Source: Falsiroseomonas algicola
GTDB lineage: Bacteria; Pseudomonadota; Alphaproteobacteria; Acetobacterales; Acetobacteraceae
Reading direction: 5' to 3'
NCBI RefSeq assembly: GCF_011040385.1
Contig: NZ_JAAIKB010000003.1
Span: forward strand, 310,001-374,000
Length of the DNA: 64,000 bases
Below, piece by piece: positions 37,140 to 46,250 of the stretch; position 1 is the stretch's first letter, and each line of letters starts with the position of its first letter. The notes under the pieces were generated by a model, which searched no databases, was not told the DNA's origin, and saw nothing but the letters and a program-made list of their open reading frames with translations. The translations under genes were made by a program, and so were the position numbers.

Positions 37140-37805
37140 TCAGGCGCCGAGGAGTGCGTCCAGCCCGCCATGCCGCCGTGACGCCGCGGCGATCAGGATG
37201 GCGGTGGCCTCCGGGTCGAAATGCAGGCCGGCGCAGGTTTCCAGTTCCAGCAGCGCGGCATCGCGGGGCAGCGGCTTCCGGTAGGGACGGCCCGGCTCCA
37301 CCATGGCGACCAGCGCGTCCGCCACTGCGACGGCCCGGGCCAGCGGAGGCTGGGCGGTGGCCGGAAGGCCGCCGGGGTAGCCGCCGCCGCGCCAGCGTTC
37401 GTGGTGGCCGCGGGCGACATCAATGATGACCGGCGGCAGGCCGGCCTCGGCCAGGATGGCGGCGCCCGCCTCCGGATGGGCGCGGATCAGGTCCAGCGAG
37501 ACCTTGTCCAGCCCTCGCTCCGAATCCAGTGTGGCCGGGGGAACCCGAAGCTTGCCGATATCGTGCAGCAACCCGGCGATCATCGCGGTGGCGACATCGC
37601 CGACATAGGCAGGGCCCTCCAGCGCCATGGCGTGGAGGGCCTGGGCGACCCGCACGGAGTGGCCGACGCTCGCGGGGTGGTGGTCACGCAGGCGGCCCAG
37701 CAACGCCATGACCGCGTCGCGCTGCGGGTATTCGTCGAGCACGGCGGCGAGGTGAGATGTCTTGCCGGGCAGCGTTGACTCGGCACGGTGCGCTGAAGGT
37801 TCCAT
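37140..37805 (-). CDS. Stand-alone HD-GYP phosphodiesterase domain protein
   Basis: 221 aa, a single HD-GYP domain with no sensor. H81-D82 in GLLHDIGKLRVPP is the metal-binding HD, His134-His135-Glu136 (HHERWRGGGYPGGL) and G142-Y143-P144 complete the signature. Such enzymes hydrolyse cyclic di-GMP. In the usual HHExxDGxGYP the Asp is Gly here (RGGGYP), which may alter activity. It is followed by a response regulator and is divergent from a GH8 glucanase gene. The palindrome ATGCTAGCAT (37815-37824) is 10 bp upstream of its ATG. Confidence 0.88.
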   Translation of the reverse strand: MEPSAHRAESTLPGKTSHLAAVLDEYPQRDAVMALLGRLRDHHPASVGHSVRVAQALHAMALEGPAYVGDVATAMIAGLLHDIGKLRVPPATLDSERGLDKVSLDLIRAHPEAGAAILAEAGLPPVIIDVARGHHERWRGGGYPGGLPATAQPPLARAVAVADALVAMVEPGRPYRKPLPRDAALLELETCAGLHFDPEATAILIAAASRRHGGLDALLGA

Positions 37806-38001
37806 ACCGTTGGAATGCTAGCATGCCGGCTCCACGCCACACCCCCGCGGCACAGCCCGCCTACAAAACCGAACAAAACCTGCGTCGAACCGGCGCGGAA
37901 GCGGAGCGTAACCATGGCGGTACGACAGGGGCCGCGAGGGGGACAATGCTGGCGTGGCGTGACGGGTACAGTCATTGGATGCCGGCAAGGGGATATCCCT
38001 G

Positions 38002-39093
38002 ATGATCGGCCGGCGGTGCCTGCTGATGTCTGCGCCTGCGATCCTGGCCGGCCATGCCGCCACGGCCCAGCCGATCCAGCCTGGGGGCCTGGCGGAGGCG
38101 GCGGATTGGGAGAATTTCCGCCGACGCTTCATCACGCATGATGGCCGCGTCGTGGACAATGGCAATGCTGGCGCCACCCATTCGGAAGGGCAGGGGGCGG
38201 CCATGCTCTTCGCCGTCCGCTTCGATGATCGCGCGACCTTCGACCGGCTGCTCCGCTTCAGCCGCCAGGCGCTGCGGCGCCCGGATGATTCGCTGCTGGC
38301 CTGGCGCTATCAGCCCGGCGCGGCGGTGCCGGTGGCGGACCTCAACAACGCCACGGATGGCGATCTGCTGGCGGGCTGGGCGCTGGCGGAGGCGGCAGGA
38401 CGCTGGTCCTCCGGCGAGTATCGGCGGCTGGCCGCGCAGGTGGCGCGGGATGTGCTGAAGCGCCTGGTGCTGCCGCATGCCGATGGGCCGGTGCTGCTGC
38501 CGGGGGCGGAGGGCTTCCTCAAGCCCGACCATGTCCTGGTGAACCCGGGCTACGCCATGCCCAACGCGTTCCGCGCCCTGGCGGCGCTGGTGCCCAGCCC
38601 GACCTGGGCCGGGCTGGAGGCGATGGGCCGGCAGGTCGCGGATCGTGCCCGCTTCGGTCGCTGGCGCCTGCCGGCAGATTGGGTCGCGCTGTCCCGCGGC
38701 GATGGCCGCCCGGTGCTGGCGCCAGGTCCCGCGCCGCGCTTTTCCTATGACGGGGTGAGGGTGCCGCTGCACCTCATCTGGTCCGGCAGCGTCGCGGCCC
38801 CCGCGCTCCTCGCGCTGGCGGAGTTCTGGGCGGAGCCCGAGCACGCGGCGGCGCCGGCCTGGGTCGATCTCCGCAGCAACCTGATCGCTCCCTATCGGGG
38901 CGATGTCGGCATCCAGGCCGTGGCGCAGCTCACTGTCGCGACGGTCATGGGGCGGCTGTCGGCGCTGCCGCGGGTGGAGGAGGCGACGCTCTACTATCCT
39001 GCCTCGCTCGCGATGCAGTGTCGCCTCGCCTGGCAGGATATCGGGCCCCGCATCGCGACAGTTCCGGCCGTCGAGGGCTTCCGTCCCGGCTGA
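38002..39093 (+). CDS. Glycoside hydrolase family 8 endoglucanase (BcsZ-like)
   Basis: 363 aa. A signal peptide (RRCLLMSAPAILAGHAATAQP) sends it to the periplasm. The catalytic residues fit GH8: Glu62 in HSEGQGAAMLFAV (general acid) and Asp119 in NNATDGDLLAGWAL. In cellulose-producing bacteria BcsZ trims cellulose in the periplasm; no bcsA/B genes are in the window, so it could also act on other beta-1,4 glucans. The ATG at 38002 follows AAGGGGAT. Divergent from the HD-GYP gene, which suggests a cyclic-di-GMP link. Confidence 0.87.
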   Translation: MIGRRCLLMSAPAILAGHAATAQPIQPGGLAEAADWENFRRRFITHDGRVVDNGNAGATHSEGQGAAMLFAVRFDDRATFDRLLRFSRQALRRPDDSLLAWRYQPGAAVPVADLNNATDGDLLAGWALAEAAGRWSSGEYRRLAAQVARDVLKRLVLPHADGPVLLPGAEGFLKPDHVLVNPGYAMPNAFRALAALVPSPTWAGLEAMGRQVADRARFGRWRLPADWVALSRGDGRPVLAPGPAPRFSYDGVRVPLHLIWSGSVAAPALLALAEFWAEPEHAAAPAWVDLRSNLIAPYRGDVGIQAVAQLTVATVMGRLSALPRVEEATLYYPASLAMQCRLAWQDIGPRIATVPAVEGFRPG

Positions 39094-39197
39094 CGCGTGC
39101 GGGCCTGCCGGCGATATCCGCGCCCGTGCTACACGGGCGATGCAACCCGGGCAGTGCTGTATCGTTGCCGTTCCGCGCGTTGCAGCGGGAGCGATTG

Positions 39198-39911
39198 ATG
39201 CGGCGACAGGCGGTATCCGGCGTGGTGTTGGGCCTTGCCATGACAGTCGGCTCGGCCATGCCTGCCGCGGCGAATGGCGGTGATCCGCTGGAGCGGGTGA
39301 ACCGCTACACCCATGGCTTCAACACCCTCCTGCGCGTCCATGTCCTGACGCCCGCGGCCCGCCTCTATGTCGAGCAGGTGCCGGCGGAAGTCAGGCAGGG
39401 CATCGGCCAGGCGCTTGCCAATCTGGGGGAGCCGGTGACGGCGATCGCCGGCCTGGCGGGCGGTGAGTTCGCCGTCGCCGGAAACGCGCTGCAGCGCTTC
39501 GGCATCAACACGGTGCTGGGCTATGGTGGCGTCCGGGACGTGGCGCGGGAGCGTGGCCTGCCGCCGCGGCCCTACGGCCTGGCGGATGCCGCCTGCGGCT
39601 GGGGCGTGCCGAGCGGACCCTATCTGGTGCTGCCGGTGCTCGGCCCTTCGACACTCCGTGACGCCGCGGCGACCTTCGCCACCGGCCTCGCCCTGTCGCA
39701 GGCGGTGGGGCCGGAGGTCGTGCTGGGCTGGCAGACGGGATCGTCCTTCCACGGCTATGCGGAGATGCATCGGTCATTGGACAGCGCCGATGCGCAGGCG
39801 ATCGACCCCTATGCCATGCAGCGCAGCGCGCATCTCCAGCGCCGCGCCCTTGCCTGCCCCGGTGACGGGGCGCTGCAGGTCGCGGCGGGGATGATCGAGG
39901 AGGAGGAGTAG
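39198..39911 (+). CDS. mlaA: MlaA/VacJ-family lipid-asymmetry protein
   Basis: 237 aa. After a signal sequence (VVLGLAMTVGSAMPAAAN) comes the MlaA domain: DPLERVNRYTHGFN, LANLGEPVTAIAGLAGGEF, RFGINTVLGYGGVRDVA, CGWGVPSGPYLVLPVLGPSTLRDA. MlaA removes misplaced phospholipids from the outer leaflet of the outer membrane and hands them to MlaC. Unlike classical MlaA there is no lipobox cysteine at the cleavage site, so it is not a lipoprotein by this route. The ATG at 39198 has GGGAGCG upstream. No mlaBCDEF is adjacent. It ends 3 bp from a convergent gene. Confidence 0.9.
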   Translation: MRRQAVSGVVLGLAMTVGSAMPAAANGGDPLERVNRYTHGFNTLLRVHVLTPAARLYVEQVPAEVRQGIGQALANLGEPVTAIAGLAGGEFAVAGNALQRFGINTVLGYGGVRDVARERGLPPRPYGLADAACGWGVPSGPYLVLPVLGPSTLRDAAATFATGLALSQAVGPEVVLGWQTGSSFHGYAEMHRSLDSADAQAIDPYAMQRSAHLQRRALACPGDGALQVAAGMIEEEE

Positions 39912-39914
39912 CCG

Positions 39915-41042
39915 CTACAGGCGGCTGCTCGCGATCCGCGCGCCTTCGACGAGGGAGCCGAGCTTCGCCCAGGCGATGTCGCCATGCACCGCGCCATAGC
40001 CCGCGAAGGTGCCGAAGCCGCAATCCGTGCCGGCGATGACGCGGTCGGGCCCGACGAGGCGCGCGAAGGTCTCGATGCGCTGCGCCACCAGCTCCGGGTG
40101 CTCCACGAAGTTGGTGGTGCTGTCGAGGCAGCCCGGGATCAGCACCCAGTCCGGCGGCAGCCTGGTGTCGCGCCACACCGTCCATTCATGCGCGTGGCGC
40201 GGGTTCGAAGCTTCGAAGAGAAGCCCGCCGATCTTCAGCTTCAGCAGTTCCGGCAGCACGCGCGCCAGCGCGATGTCGCGGGTGTGCGGGCCTTCGTAGT
40301 TGCCCCAGCAGATATGCAGGCGGACGCGCTTCGCATCGATGTTGCGCAGCGCGTGGTTGATGATCTCGACATGGCGCGCGGCGCGGCGGAGGAAATCCTC
40401 CTCGCTCATCTCGGGATAGAGCATGTGGCGGCCGAGGCCGAGGTCGGGGGCATCGATCTGCACGGTGAGGCCGGCGGCGACGATGCCCTCGTATTCGTGG
40501 CGCATCCCCTCCGCCAGGTCTTCCATGTAGCTGTCGATGTCGGGATGGATGTCGGAGGGCTGGAACAGCGCGATGACGCCGGGCGAGGCGCTGTTCATGA
40601 AGCCGTCGCGGTAGCCGGCCTTGTGCATCGCCGCCTTCATGACCGTCAGGTCGCGCGCCAGCGGCGCCATGTCCTTCACCGTGATCGGCGCCGTGCAGCG
40701 TGGCCGGCGGTAGGTCGGCGTGCCGCCGGCCTTGGACAGCTTCTCCATGAAGGACGGAAAGTCCTGGAGATCGGCGGGGGCGCGGCGCGGGCTGTCGCCG
40801 GAAAAGCCGGTCAGCCGGTCCTTGATGTAGGTGGCGTAGGAGATCTTGGAGGTCTCGCCATCCGAGGGCAGGTCGATGCCGATCGCGGCCTGCTTCGCGA
40901 GCACCGCATTCGTCGCCTCCTCCATCGCCTGGTCATAGGCGGCGGGGTCGAAGGGCTGTTCGCGTTCGCGGGCGAACAGCAAATCGGCGACGATCTGGCT
41001 GCGGGGGAGCGACCCCACATGCGTCGTCAGGATGAGGGCCAT
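39915..41042 (-). CDS. MetE-like (cobalamin-independent methionine synthase C-terminal type) methyltransferase
   Basis: 375 aa, half the length of MetE and equal to its catalytic barrel. The zinc site is complete: His243 and Cys245 (RLHICWGNYEG), Glu277 (GLLFEASNP) and Cys341 (IAGTDCGFGTF). HVGSLPRS at the start is the family opener. Family members transfer methyl or open epoxides onto thiols; the methyl acceptor or donor is unknown here. It overlaps the bicupin stop by 1 base and is the last gene of a sugar-type ABC operon, so it likely modifies the imported compound. That is unusual company for a methionine synthase. Confidence 0.88.
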   Translation of the reverse strand: MALILTTHVGSLPRSQIVADLLFAREREQPFDPAAYDQAMEEATNAVLAKQAAIGIDLPSDGETSKISYATYIKDRLTGFSGDSPRRAPADLQDFPSFMEKLSKAGGTPTYRRPRCTAPITVKDMAPLARDLTVMKAAMHKAGYRDGFMNSASPGVIALFQPSDIHPDIDSYMEDLAEGMRHEYEGIVAAGLTVQIDAPDLGLGRHMLYPEMSEEDFLRRAARHVEIINHALRNIDAKRVRLHICWGNYEGPHTRDIALARVLPELLKLKIGGLLFEASNPRHAHEWTVWRDTRLPPDWVLIPGCLDSTTNFVEHPELVAQRIETFARLVGPDRVIAGTDCGFGTFAGYGAVHGDIAWAKLGSLVEGARIASSRL

Positions 41043-42040
41043 CAGACGAACTCCGGCGCTGCCGGCGAATCCCCGCCGCGGACGACATAGGCGGCGACGC
41101 CGTTGGAGGAGCTGGCGCGGAAGGCGCGGGGCATGCCCTTCGGCGTGGTGAAGGTGTCGCCCGGGCCCATGATAATCTCGCCCTCCGGCGTGGTCACCTG
41201 GAGGACGCCGCGATGGACGAAGATCACCTCCTCCTCCTGCCGCGTGTGGGACGGCACGGCGGCGCCGGATTCGAGGCGCAGCGCGCGCAAGTTGAAGCCA
41301 TGCGGCCACCAGCCGATGATCGGGCCGGGCTCGAAGCCATCGCCCGTCGTCGCGGGGCCGATGATCGGCAGTTCCTCCACGCCGGCGCGCGCGAGGGGGG
41401 AGTTCGGGTTGGCGTGGAGGTCGGCCGCCTTGACGACGCAGCCGCGCAGCCGGTCGGCGGGCGGCGTCGCGAGCTGTGCGATCTGTTCCGGCCCGGGGGG
41501 CTGCTGCAGCACGGCGTTGGGGGGCACGCTTTCGCCGATGGTCGTATCCACGAGGCGCCCGCCTTCCAGCAGCACCAGGCCGTATTGCTGCGCCAGTTCG
41601 AAGACGCGCGGTGCCCAGGTGACCTTGCCGGGATTGTCGCGGCCGAGCACGGCGAAGAGGAAGCCGCTCTCCTCCCCGATATTCTCGAAGCCGCGATACA
41701 TGTGGGTGGGGATGGAGATGGTGTCGCCTTCCTCCATCACCGCCTCGCCCTCATCCGCGTTGACGCCGAAGATCATGCGCCAGCGGCCCTTGTGGACGAT
41801 GAAGACCTCCGCCGTCTCATGGCTGTGCTGGCTGTTGAGGCAGCGGGGCGGCTGGCGGGCGCCGCCGATGTTGAAGCCGTGCGGTTCCGGGATGTGGACG
41901 TGCTGGTTCGGATTCTCGCTGACGCCAGGCCCGATGAGCGTGAAGTTCTCCTTCTGGTCGGAACCGGGGGTGCGGCTGTCCACGAAGGCGTTGCGGCAGG
42001 GGATGAGGTCCGCGTAGCGGATCAGGCGATGCTGGATCAT
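41042..42040 (-). CDS. Two-domain cupin (bicupin) protein
   Basis: 332 aa. First cupin (about 60-130): His72, His74 and Glu78 in QHSHETAEVFIVHKG match the metal-binding motif H-x-H-x3-E. Second cupin (about 235-320): AVPSHTRQEEEVIFVHRG keeps one His, with Arg in the second position, so its metal site is altered. The arrangement recalls gentisate-dioxygenase-like and related bicupins, but the sequence does not identify a substrate. It is coupled to the ATPase gene by a 4-bp overlap and to the MetE-like gene by 1 base. Possible dioxygenase or isomerase acting on the imported compound. Confidence 0.82.
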   Translation of the reverse strand: MIQHRLIRYADLIPCRNAFVDSRTPGSDQKENFTLIGPGVSENPNQHVHIPEPHGFNIGGARQPPRCLNSQHSHETAEVFIVHKGRWRMIFGVNADEGEAVMEEGDTISIPTHMYRGFENIGEESGFLFAVLGRDNPGKVTWAPRVFELAQQYGLVLLEGGRLVDTTIGESVPPNAVLQQPPGPEQIAQLATPPADRLRGCVVKAADLHANPNSPLARAGVEELPIIGPATTGDGFEPGPIIGWWPHGFNLRALRLESGAAVPSHTRQEEEVIFVHRGVLQVTTPEGEIIMGPGDTFTTPKGMPRAFRASSSNGVAAYVVRGGDSPAAPEFV

Positions 42041-43107
42041 CGGGGGGCTTCCGGATTGAGGCGCCTGGTGGTGGCGGCGTCGAAGAGGTGAAGGCGCGTG
42101 GCATCGAGGCGGAGCGCGACGGTGCTGCCGATCTCCGCCCGCCAGGCGCGATCGGCCTTGGCGATCAGCCGTGCCTCGCCGGCCATGACGGTGACGAGGA
42201 CGGCATCCCCGGTGAGTTCCACGGCATAGATGCTGGCATCGAGGTCGCCACCGCCGGCGGGTGCCACCGTTACATCCTCAGGCCGCACGCCGAGCACGGC
42301 AGGGCCGGCATGGTGGCCGACCCGCGTCGTGAAGCGGAAGCCGCCGGGGGCGGTGAAGACGCCGTCGCCGTGGTGACCGGTGACGAGATTCATCGGCGGC
42401 GATCCGATGAAGCCCGCCACGAAGAGATCCGCGGGGCGGTCATAGATGACCTCCGGCGTGTCGAGCTGCCGGATCTCGCCCTGGTTCATGACGGCGACGC
42501 GGTGCGCCAGCGTCATCGCCTCGATCTGGTCATGGGTGACGTAGACGGTGGTGACGCCGAGCTCGTGCTGGAGGTGCTTGATCTCCGCCCGTGTGGAGAC
42601 GCGCAGCTTGGCGTCGAGGTTCGACAGCGGCTCATCCATCAGGAAGACGGTCGGACGGCGCACGATGGCGCGGGCCAGAGCCACGCGCTGGCGCTGGCCG
42701 CCCGACAATTCCCTCGGCTTGCGGTGCAGCAGGTCGCCGAGCTCGACCTTGGCGGCGGCGGCCTTGATCTGCGCGTCGCGCTCCGCGCCCTTGATGCCGC
42801 GCAGCTTCAGCGGATAGCCGATGTTGTCGCCGACGGTCATGTGCGGATACAGGCCGTAGGACTGGAACACCATGGCGATGTCACGGTCGCGCGGCGGCAA
42901 ATCGTTCACGCGCTGGCCGCCGATCAGGATGTCGCCGCTGGTCGGCTCCTCCAGCCCCGCGATCATGCGCATCGTCGTCGTCTTCCCGCAGCCCGAGGGG
43001 CCGAGCAGGACCATGAACTCCCCATCGCGAATGGCGAGCGACTGGTCCCGCACCGCGACGAAGCCGCCCCAGCGCTTGGTGACGTTGAGAAGGGCTACAT
43101 CCGCCAC
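42037..43107 (-). CDS. Sugar-type ABC transporter ATPase (UgpC/MalK family)
   Basis: 356 aa. Walker A GPSGCGKTT (about 36-44), Q-loop FQSYGLYPHM, signature LSGGQRQRVALARA, Walker B VFLMDEPLSNLD, His switch VTHDQIEAM, and a C-terminal TOBE-type domain (about 240-350, LGVRPEDV) found in CUT1 importers. The start is GTG at 43107, 7 bp after the permease stop, with GAGG upstream. Drives uptake through the two permeases encoded just before it. Confidence 0.94.
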   Translation of the reverse strand: MADVALLNVTKRWGGFVAVRDQSLAIRDGEFMVLLGPSGCGKTTTMRMIAGLEEPTSGDILIGGQRVNDLPPRDRDIAMVFQSYGLYPHMTVGDNIGYPLKLRGIKGAERDAQIKAAAAKVELGDLLHRKPRELSGGQRQRVALARAIVRRPTVFLMDEPLSNLDAKLRVSTRAEIKHLQHELGVTTVYVTHDQIEAMTLAHRVAVMNQGEIRQLDTPEVIYDRPADLFVAGFIGSPPMNLVTGHHGDGVFTAPGGFRFTTRVGHHAGPAVLGVRPEDVTVAPAGGGDLDASIYAVELTGDAVLVTVMAGEARLIAKADRAWRAEIGSTVALRLDATRLHLFDAATTRRLNPEAPR

Positions 43108-43114
43108 ATCGGCC

Positions 43115-43954
43115 TCACTTGACGGCGCCGCCCGTCATGCCGCGGACGAAGTGCCGCTGGATGACGGAAGACAGGAAGAACATGGGTATCGAGATCAGGA
43201 TGCCGGCGGCCGCGATCAGCTCCCACAGGTCGCCGCGCTCCGTCCGGAATCGCGTGATGCCGACCGGCAGCGTCACGGCATCGTCGCGCGTCAGGATCAG
43301 GGCGAAGAGGAACTCGTTCCAGGTCAGGATAAAGCAGAACACCGCGGTGACGACGACGCCGGGCCAGACCATGGGCACGACGATGTCGATGATGACGCGC
43401 AGCCTCGTCGCGCCATCCACCATCGCCGCTTCCTCGGACTCCGTGGGCACGGCATCGAGGAAGCCCTTCAGCATCCAGACCGCGAAGGGCGTGACGATGG
43501 CGAGGTTGACGACGACCAGCGCGAGATGCGTGTCGAGCAGCCCGAGGTCGCGGAACAGCAGGTAGAAGGGCAGCACCACGACGACGGCCGGGATGAACTG
43601 CGTCGCCAAGATGGTGAAGAACAGCGCGCCCTTGAAGGGCATCTCGAACCGGCTGAAGGCATAGGCGGCGAGGGTCGAAGCCGGGATGGAGACCAGCACC
43701 GTCAGCCCCGCCACCACCAGGCTGTTCAGGAAGGTCTGCCCGATGTTCCAGGGATGCGCGAAGATCGTGCGGAAATTGTCGAGCGTCGGGGTGAAGAAGA
43801 CCGTGAGGTCGAAGAGGTCCACCGGCCGCTTGAAGGCCGTCAGCGCCATCCAGAGGATCGGGAACAGGATCAGGAACAGCACCAGTAGCAGCAGCGCGGA
43901 TTCCACGCCGCGCCACAGCATCCGGCGGCGCCGCGCCTGAGCGTTGCGGTCCAT
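43115..43954 (-). CDS. Sugar-type ABC transporter permease (MalG-like)
   Basis: 279 aa with six predicted helices. The first helix is LLLLVLFLILFPILWMALTAF, and the EAA loop is EEAAMVDGATRLRVIIDIVVPMVWPGVV; the C-terminus ends IQRHFVRGMTGGAVK, typical of MalG-type subunits. Start MDRNAQARRRR lies 2 bp after the MalF-like stop. It forms the channel together with the MalF-like protein. Confidence 0.93.
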   Translation of the reverse strand: MDRNAQARRRRMLWRGVESALLLLVLFLILFPILWMALTAFKRPVDLFDLTVFFTPTLDNFRTIFAHPWNIGQTFLNSLVVAGLTVLVSIPASTLAAYAFSRFEMPFKGALFFTILATQFIPAVVVVLPFYLLFRDLGLLDTHLALVVVNLAIVTPFAVWMLKGFLDAVPTESEEAAMVDGATRLRVIIDIVVPMVWPGVVVTAVFCFILTWNEFLFALILTRDDAVTLPVGITRFRTERGDLWELIAAAGILISIPMFFLSSVIQRHFVRGMTGGAVK

Positions 43955-43956
43955 GC

Positions 43957-44838
43957 TCAGTGCCCCCCCGGCTTGCGGAGGATGAGCTTCATGTACCAGA
44001 CCGCGAGGAAGACCAGCAGCGCGGTCAGGATCCAGGCCACCGCACTCGCATAGCCCATGTCGTACCAGCGGAAGGCGATGGAGAAGACGAGATGCGCGAG
44101 CGTCACCGTCGATTGCCCCGGACCGCCGCCCGTGAGCGTGACCACCTGGTCGAACATCTTCAGCGCGAAGACGGTCTTGAGGATGGCGACCACGGCCAGC
44201 ACCGGCAGCAGCGCGGGGATGGTGACGTCCCGCAGCACCTGCCACTCCGTCGCGCCATCGATGCGGGCGGCTTCCTCCGGCTCCTTCGGCAGGGCCGCCA
44301 GGCCACCCAGCACGACCAGCGTCATGTAGGGCACCCAGCGCCAGGCGTCGGAGAACATCAGCACCAGCAGCGCGGCGACGGGATCGGCCAGCCAGACAAA
44401 GCCCTTCAGCCAGGGGATGATCGCACCCGCCATCCAGGTGAAGACGCCCATCTCCGCGTTGAACATGAAGCGGAAGGAGATGCCGACGAGGGCCGGCGAC
44501 ACCGCGAAGGGCAGGATCAGCACGGCGCGCGTGACGCTGTGCAGCACGCCCGCGCGCCGCAGCAGCAGCGCGAGGCCGAGCGCGGAGACGACCGTGACCG
44601 CGACATCGACCAGCGTGAAGATCGCCGTCACCTTCGCCGCATTGGCGAAGTCCGGATCATCGGTGAGTGCGATCAGGTAGTGCTCGACGCCGATGAAGGG
44701 GCCCGGCGTCAGCGACCGCGTCAGCCGCCAGTCCCGGAAGCTGGTGACCAGGGAGACGCCGAGCGGCCAGATCGTCGTCCCCATCACGAGCAGGGCCGCC
44801 GGCAGGATCAGCACGTATTTCAGCCAGCGGTCCCGCAT
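43957..44838 (-). CDS. Sugar-type ABC transporter permease (MalF-like)
   Basis: 293 aa with six predicted helices. N-terminal WLKYVLILPAALLVMGTTIWPLG, EAA loop EPEEAARIDGATEWQVLRDVTIPALLPVL, then TGGGPGQSTVTLAHLVF, a hallmark of the MalF/UgpA branch. The ATG at 44838 begins MRDRWLKYVL. Its start lies 5 bp past the binding-protein stop. Confidence 0.93.
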   Translation of the reverse strand: MRDRWLKYVLILPAALLVMGTTIWPLGVSLVTSFRDWRLTRSLTPGPFIGVEHYLIALTDDPDFANAAKVTAIFTLVDVAVTVVSALGLALLLRRAGVLHSVTRAVLILPFAVSPALVGISFRFMFNAEMGVFTWMAGAIIPWLKGFVWLADPVAALLVLMFSDAWRWVPYMTLVVLGGLAALPKEPEEAARIDGATEWQVLRDVTIPALLPVLAVVAILKTVFALKMFDQVVTLTGGGPGQSTVTLAHLVFSIAFRWYDMGYASAVAWILTALLVFLAVWYMKLILRKPGGH

Positions 44839-44843
44839 GCGTG

Positions 44844-46160
44844 TCAGCCGCGGCGGACGATGCGCCGCACCTGCGCCGCGGCGGCGTTGAAGGCATCCGG
44901 CACGGTGCGGCTGCCCGACGCTGCCTCGCTCATCGCCGTCTCCAGCGCTTCGGCGATCTGCGGCCATTCGGGGCCGAAGGTGATGCTCTCCGTCCTCGCC
45001 AGGCCTTCCGCGGCGAAGCGGTGCATGCCGCCGAAGCGGGCATTCACCTGATCGTCCACCAGGTTCGGCTGCATCACCGCGACCACGTCGCTCTCGCGAG
45101 GGTCGAGCAGCACCTCCTTCTCCAGCGCCGGGTTGGCGATCCAGGTGAGAAGCTCCGCCGCCGCTTCCTTGCGCCGCGACCGGCGGCTGATGCCCCAGAC
45201 CCAGGTATTGGTGAAGGTGGTGCGCGGGCGGCCGGCGTAGCTCGGCATGGGCGCGAAGCCGAGCTGCGCCTCGGTCAGCCGACTCGATTGCGGGTTCACC
45301 AGCGTGGAGCGCACCCACCACCAGACCGGCAGCATGGCCGCATTGCCTTGGCCCATGAAGTTCACGGAATCCTGCTCCGCGAAGGAGAGGCTGCCGGCGG
45401 GCGCGATGCGGTGGCGGCGCAGCAGGTCCACGTAGTCCTGCACGGATTGCAGGCCGGCGGCGCTGTTGAAGGCGGGCTGGCCCTGCGCGTCGAACAACTG
45501 CGCGCCGCGGCCCCAGAGGAAGTTGTACCAGACCATCAGATTCTGGCCGTTGCCGCGGCCATAGGGCACGGAGACGCCGCTGATGCCCGGCTCCTTCTCC
45601 TGGATCGCGCGGCCGGTCTCGACCAGCGCCTCCCAGGTCGCGGGCGGCGTCAAATTGTGCTTCTCGAAGAGGTCCTTCCGATAGAAGAGCAACTGCACAT
45701 GGCCGCGGCTCGGCAGGCCCAGCAGGCGGTTGTTCACCCGGCCCTGGCGGAGATGCGCCTCCGGCCAGCGATCCAGCGGGATGCCCTTGGTGCGGACGAT
45801 GTCGTCGATGGGGTCAAAGAGGTTGTTCAGCGATGCCACCCACTGGTCCATCGCGATGGCCAGGTCGTAGTCGCCGCCGCCGCCGACCATCTCCGCCGTC
45901 AGCGCTTCGCGCATGCTGGCGAAGGGCACGAAGGTGTATTTCGCGGTGATGCCGGTCTGCTCGGTGAAGGCGGCCAGCCGCGCCTCATGCGCGCGGAACT
46001 GGCTGGCCACCACGCAGAGCACCTTCAGCTCCGTCCCCGCGAAGGGCTTGCCGGGGCGCAGCCCGGGTGTGGCAGTCACGGAAGCCTGTGCCTTGCCGGC
46101 GAGGGCCAGTGCGGCGCCGCCCGTGGCGGCGGCCAGGATCTCACGACGATGCAGCGCCAT
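44844..46160 (-). CDS. Sugar-type ABC transporter substrate-binding protein
   Basis: 438 aa. A Tat-like or Sec signal (HRREILAAATGGAALALAGKAQAS) leads to the periplasm. The mature part has the family 1 solute-binding fold: GTELKVLCVVASQ, LTAEMVGGGGDYDLAIAMDQW, LLGLPSRGHVQLLFYRKDLFEK, TPPATWEALVE, and VWGISRRSRRKEAA. It is the first structural gene of the operon, with GGGAGGA before its ATG and a LacI-type operator 37-56 bp upstream. Ligand unknown; a glycoside or polyol is usual. Confidence 0.93.
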   Translation of the reverse strand: MALHRREILAAATGGAALALAGKAQASVTATPGLRPGKPFAGTELKVLCVVASQFRAHEARLAAFTEQTGITAKYTFVPFASMREALTAEMVGGGGDYDLAIAMDQWVASLNNLFDPIDDIVRTKGIPLDRWPEAHLRQGRVNNRLLGLPSRGHVQLLFYRKDLFEKHNLTPPATWEALVETGRAIQEKEPGISGVSVPYGRGNGQNLMVWYNFLWGRGAQLFDAQGQPAFNSAAGLQSVQDYVDLLRRHRIAPAGSLSFAEQDSVNFMGQGNAAMLPVWWWVRSTLVNPQSSRLTEAQLGFAPMPSYAGRPRTTFTNTWVWGISRRSRRKEAAAELLTWIANPALEKEVLLDPRESDVVAVMQPNLVDDQVNARFGGMHRFAAEGLARTESITFGPEWPQIAEALETAMSEAASGSRTVPDAFNAAAAQVRRIVRRG

Positions 46161-46196
46161 GGCGCGTTGTCCTCCCTGGCCGCGGCTTGGGCCGGG

Positions 46197-46216
46197 CCTT
46201 GCATGCGTATGCAAGG
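46197..46216. promoter_or_regulatory. LacI-family operator before the ABC operon
   Basis: CCTTGCATGCGTATGCAAGG: 8-bp arms CCTTGCAT/ATGCAAGG around a 4-bp centre, with the central CG step normal for LacI/GalR operators. It sits in the 90-bp gap between the LacI gene and the binding-protein gene, the natural place for operon control by that regulator. Confidence 0.75.
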
Positions 46217-46250
46217 CTAGCGACAGGCCGGCCATCCTGGCAAGCCTCGG

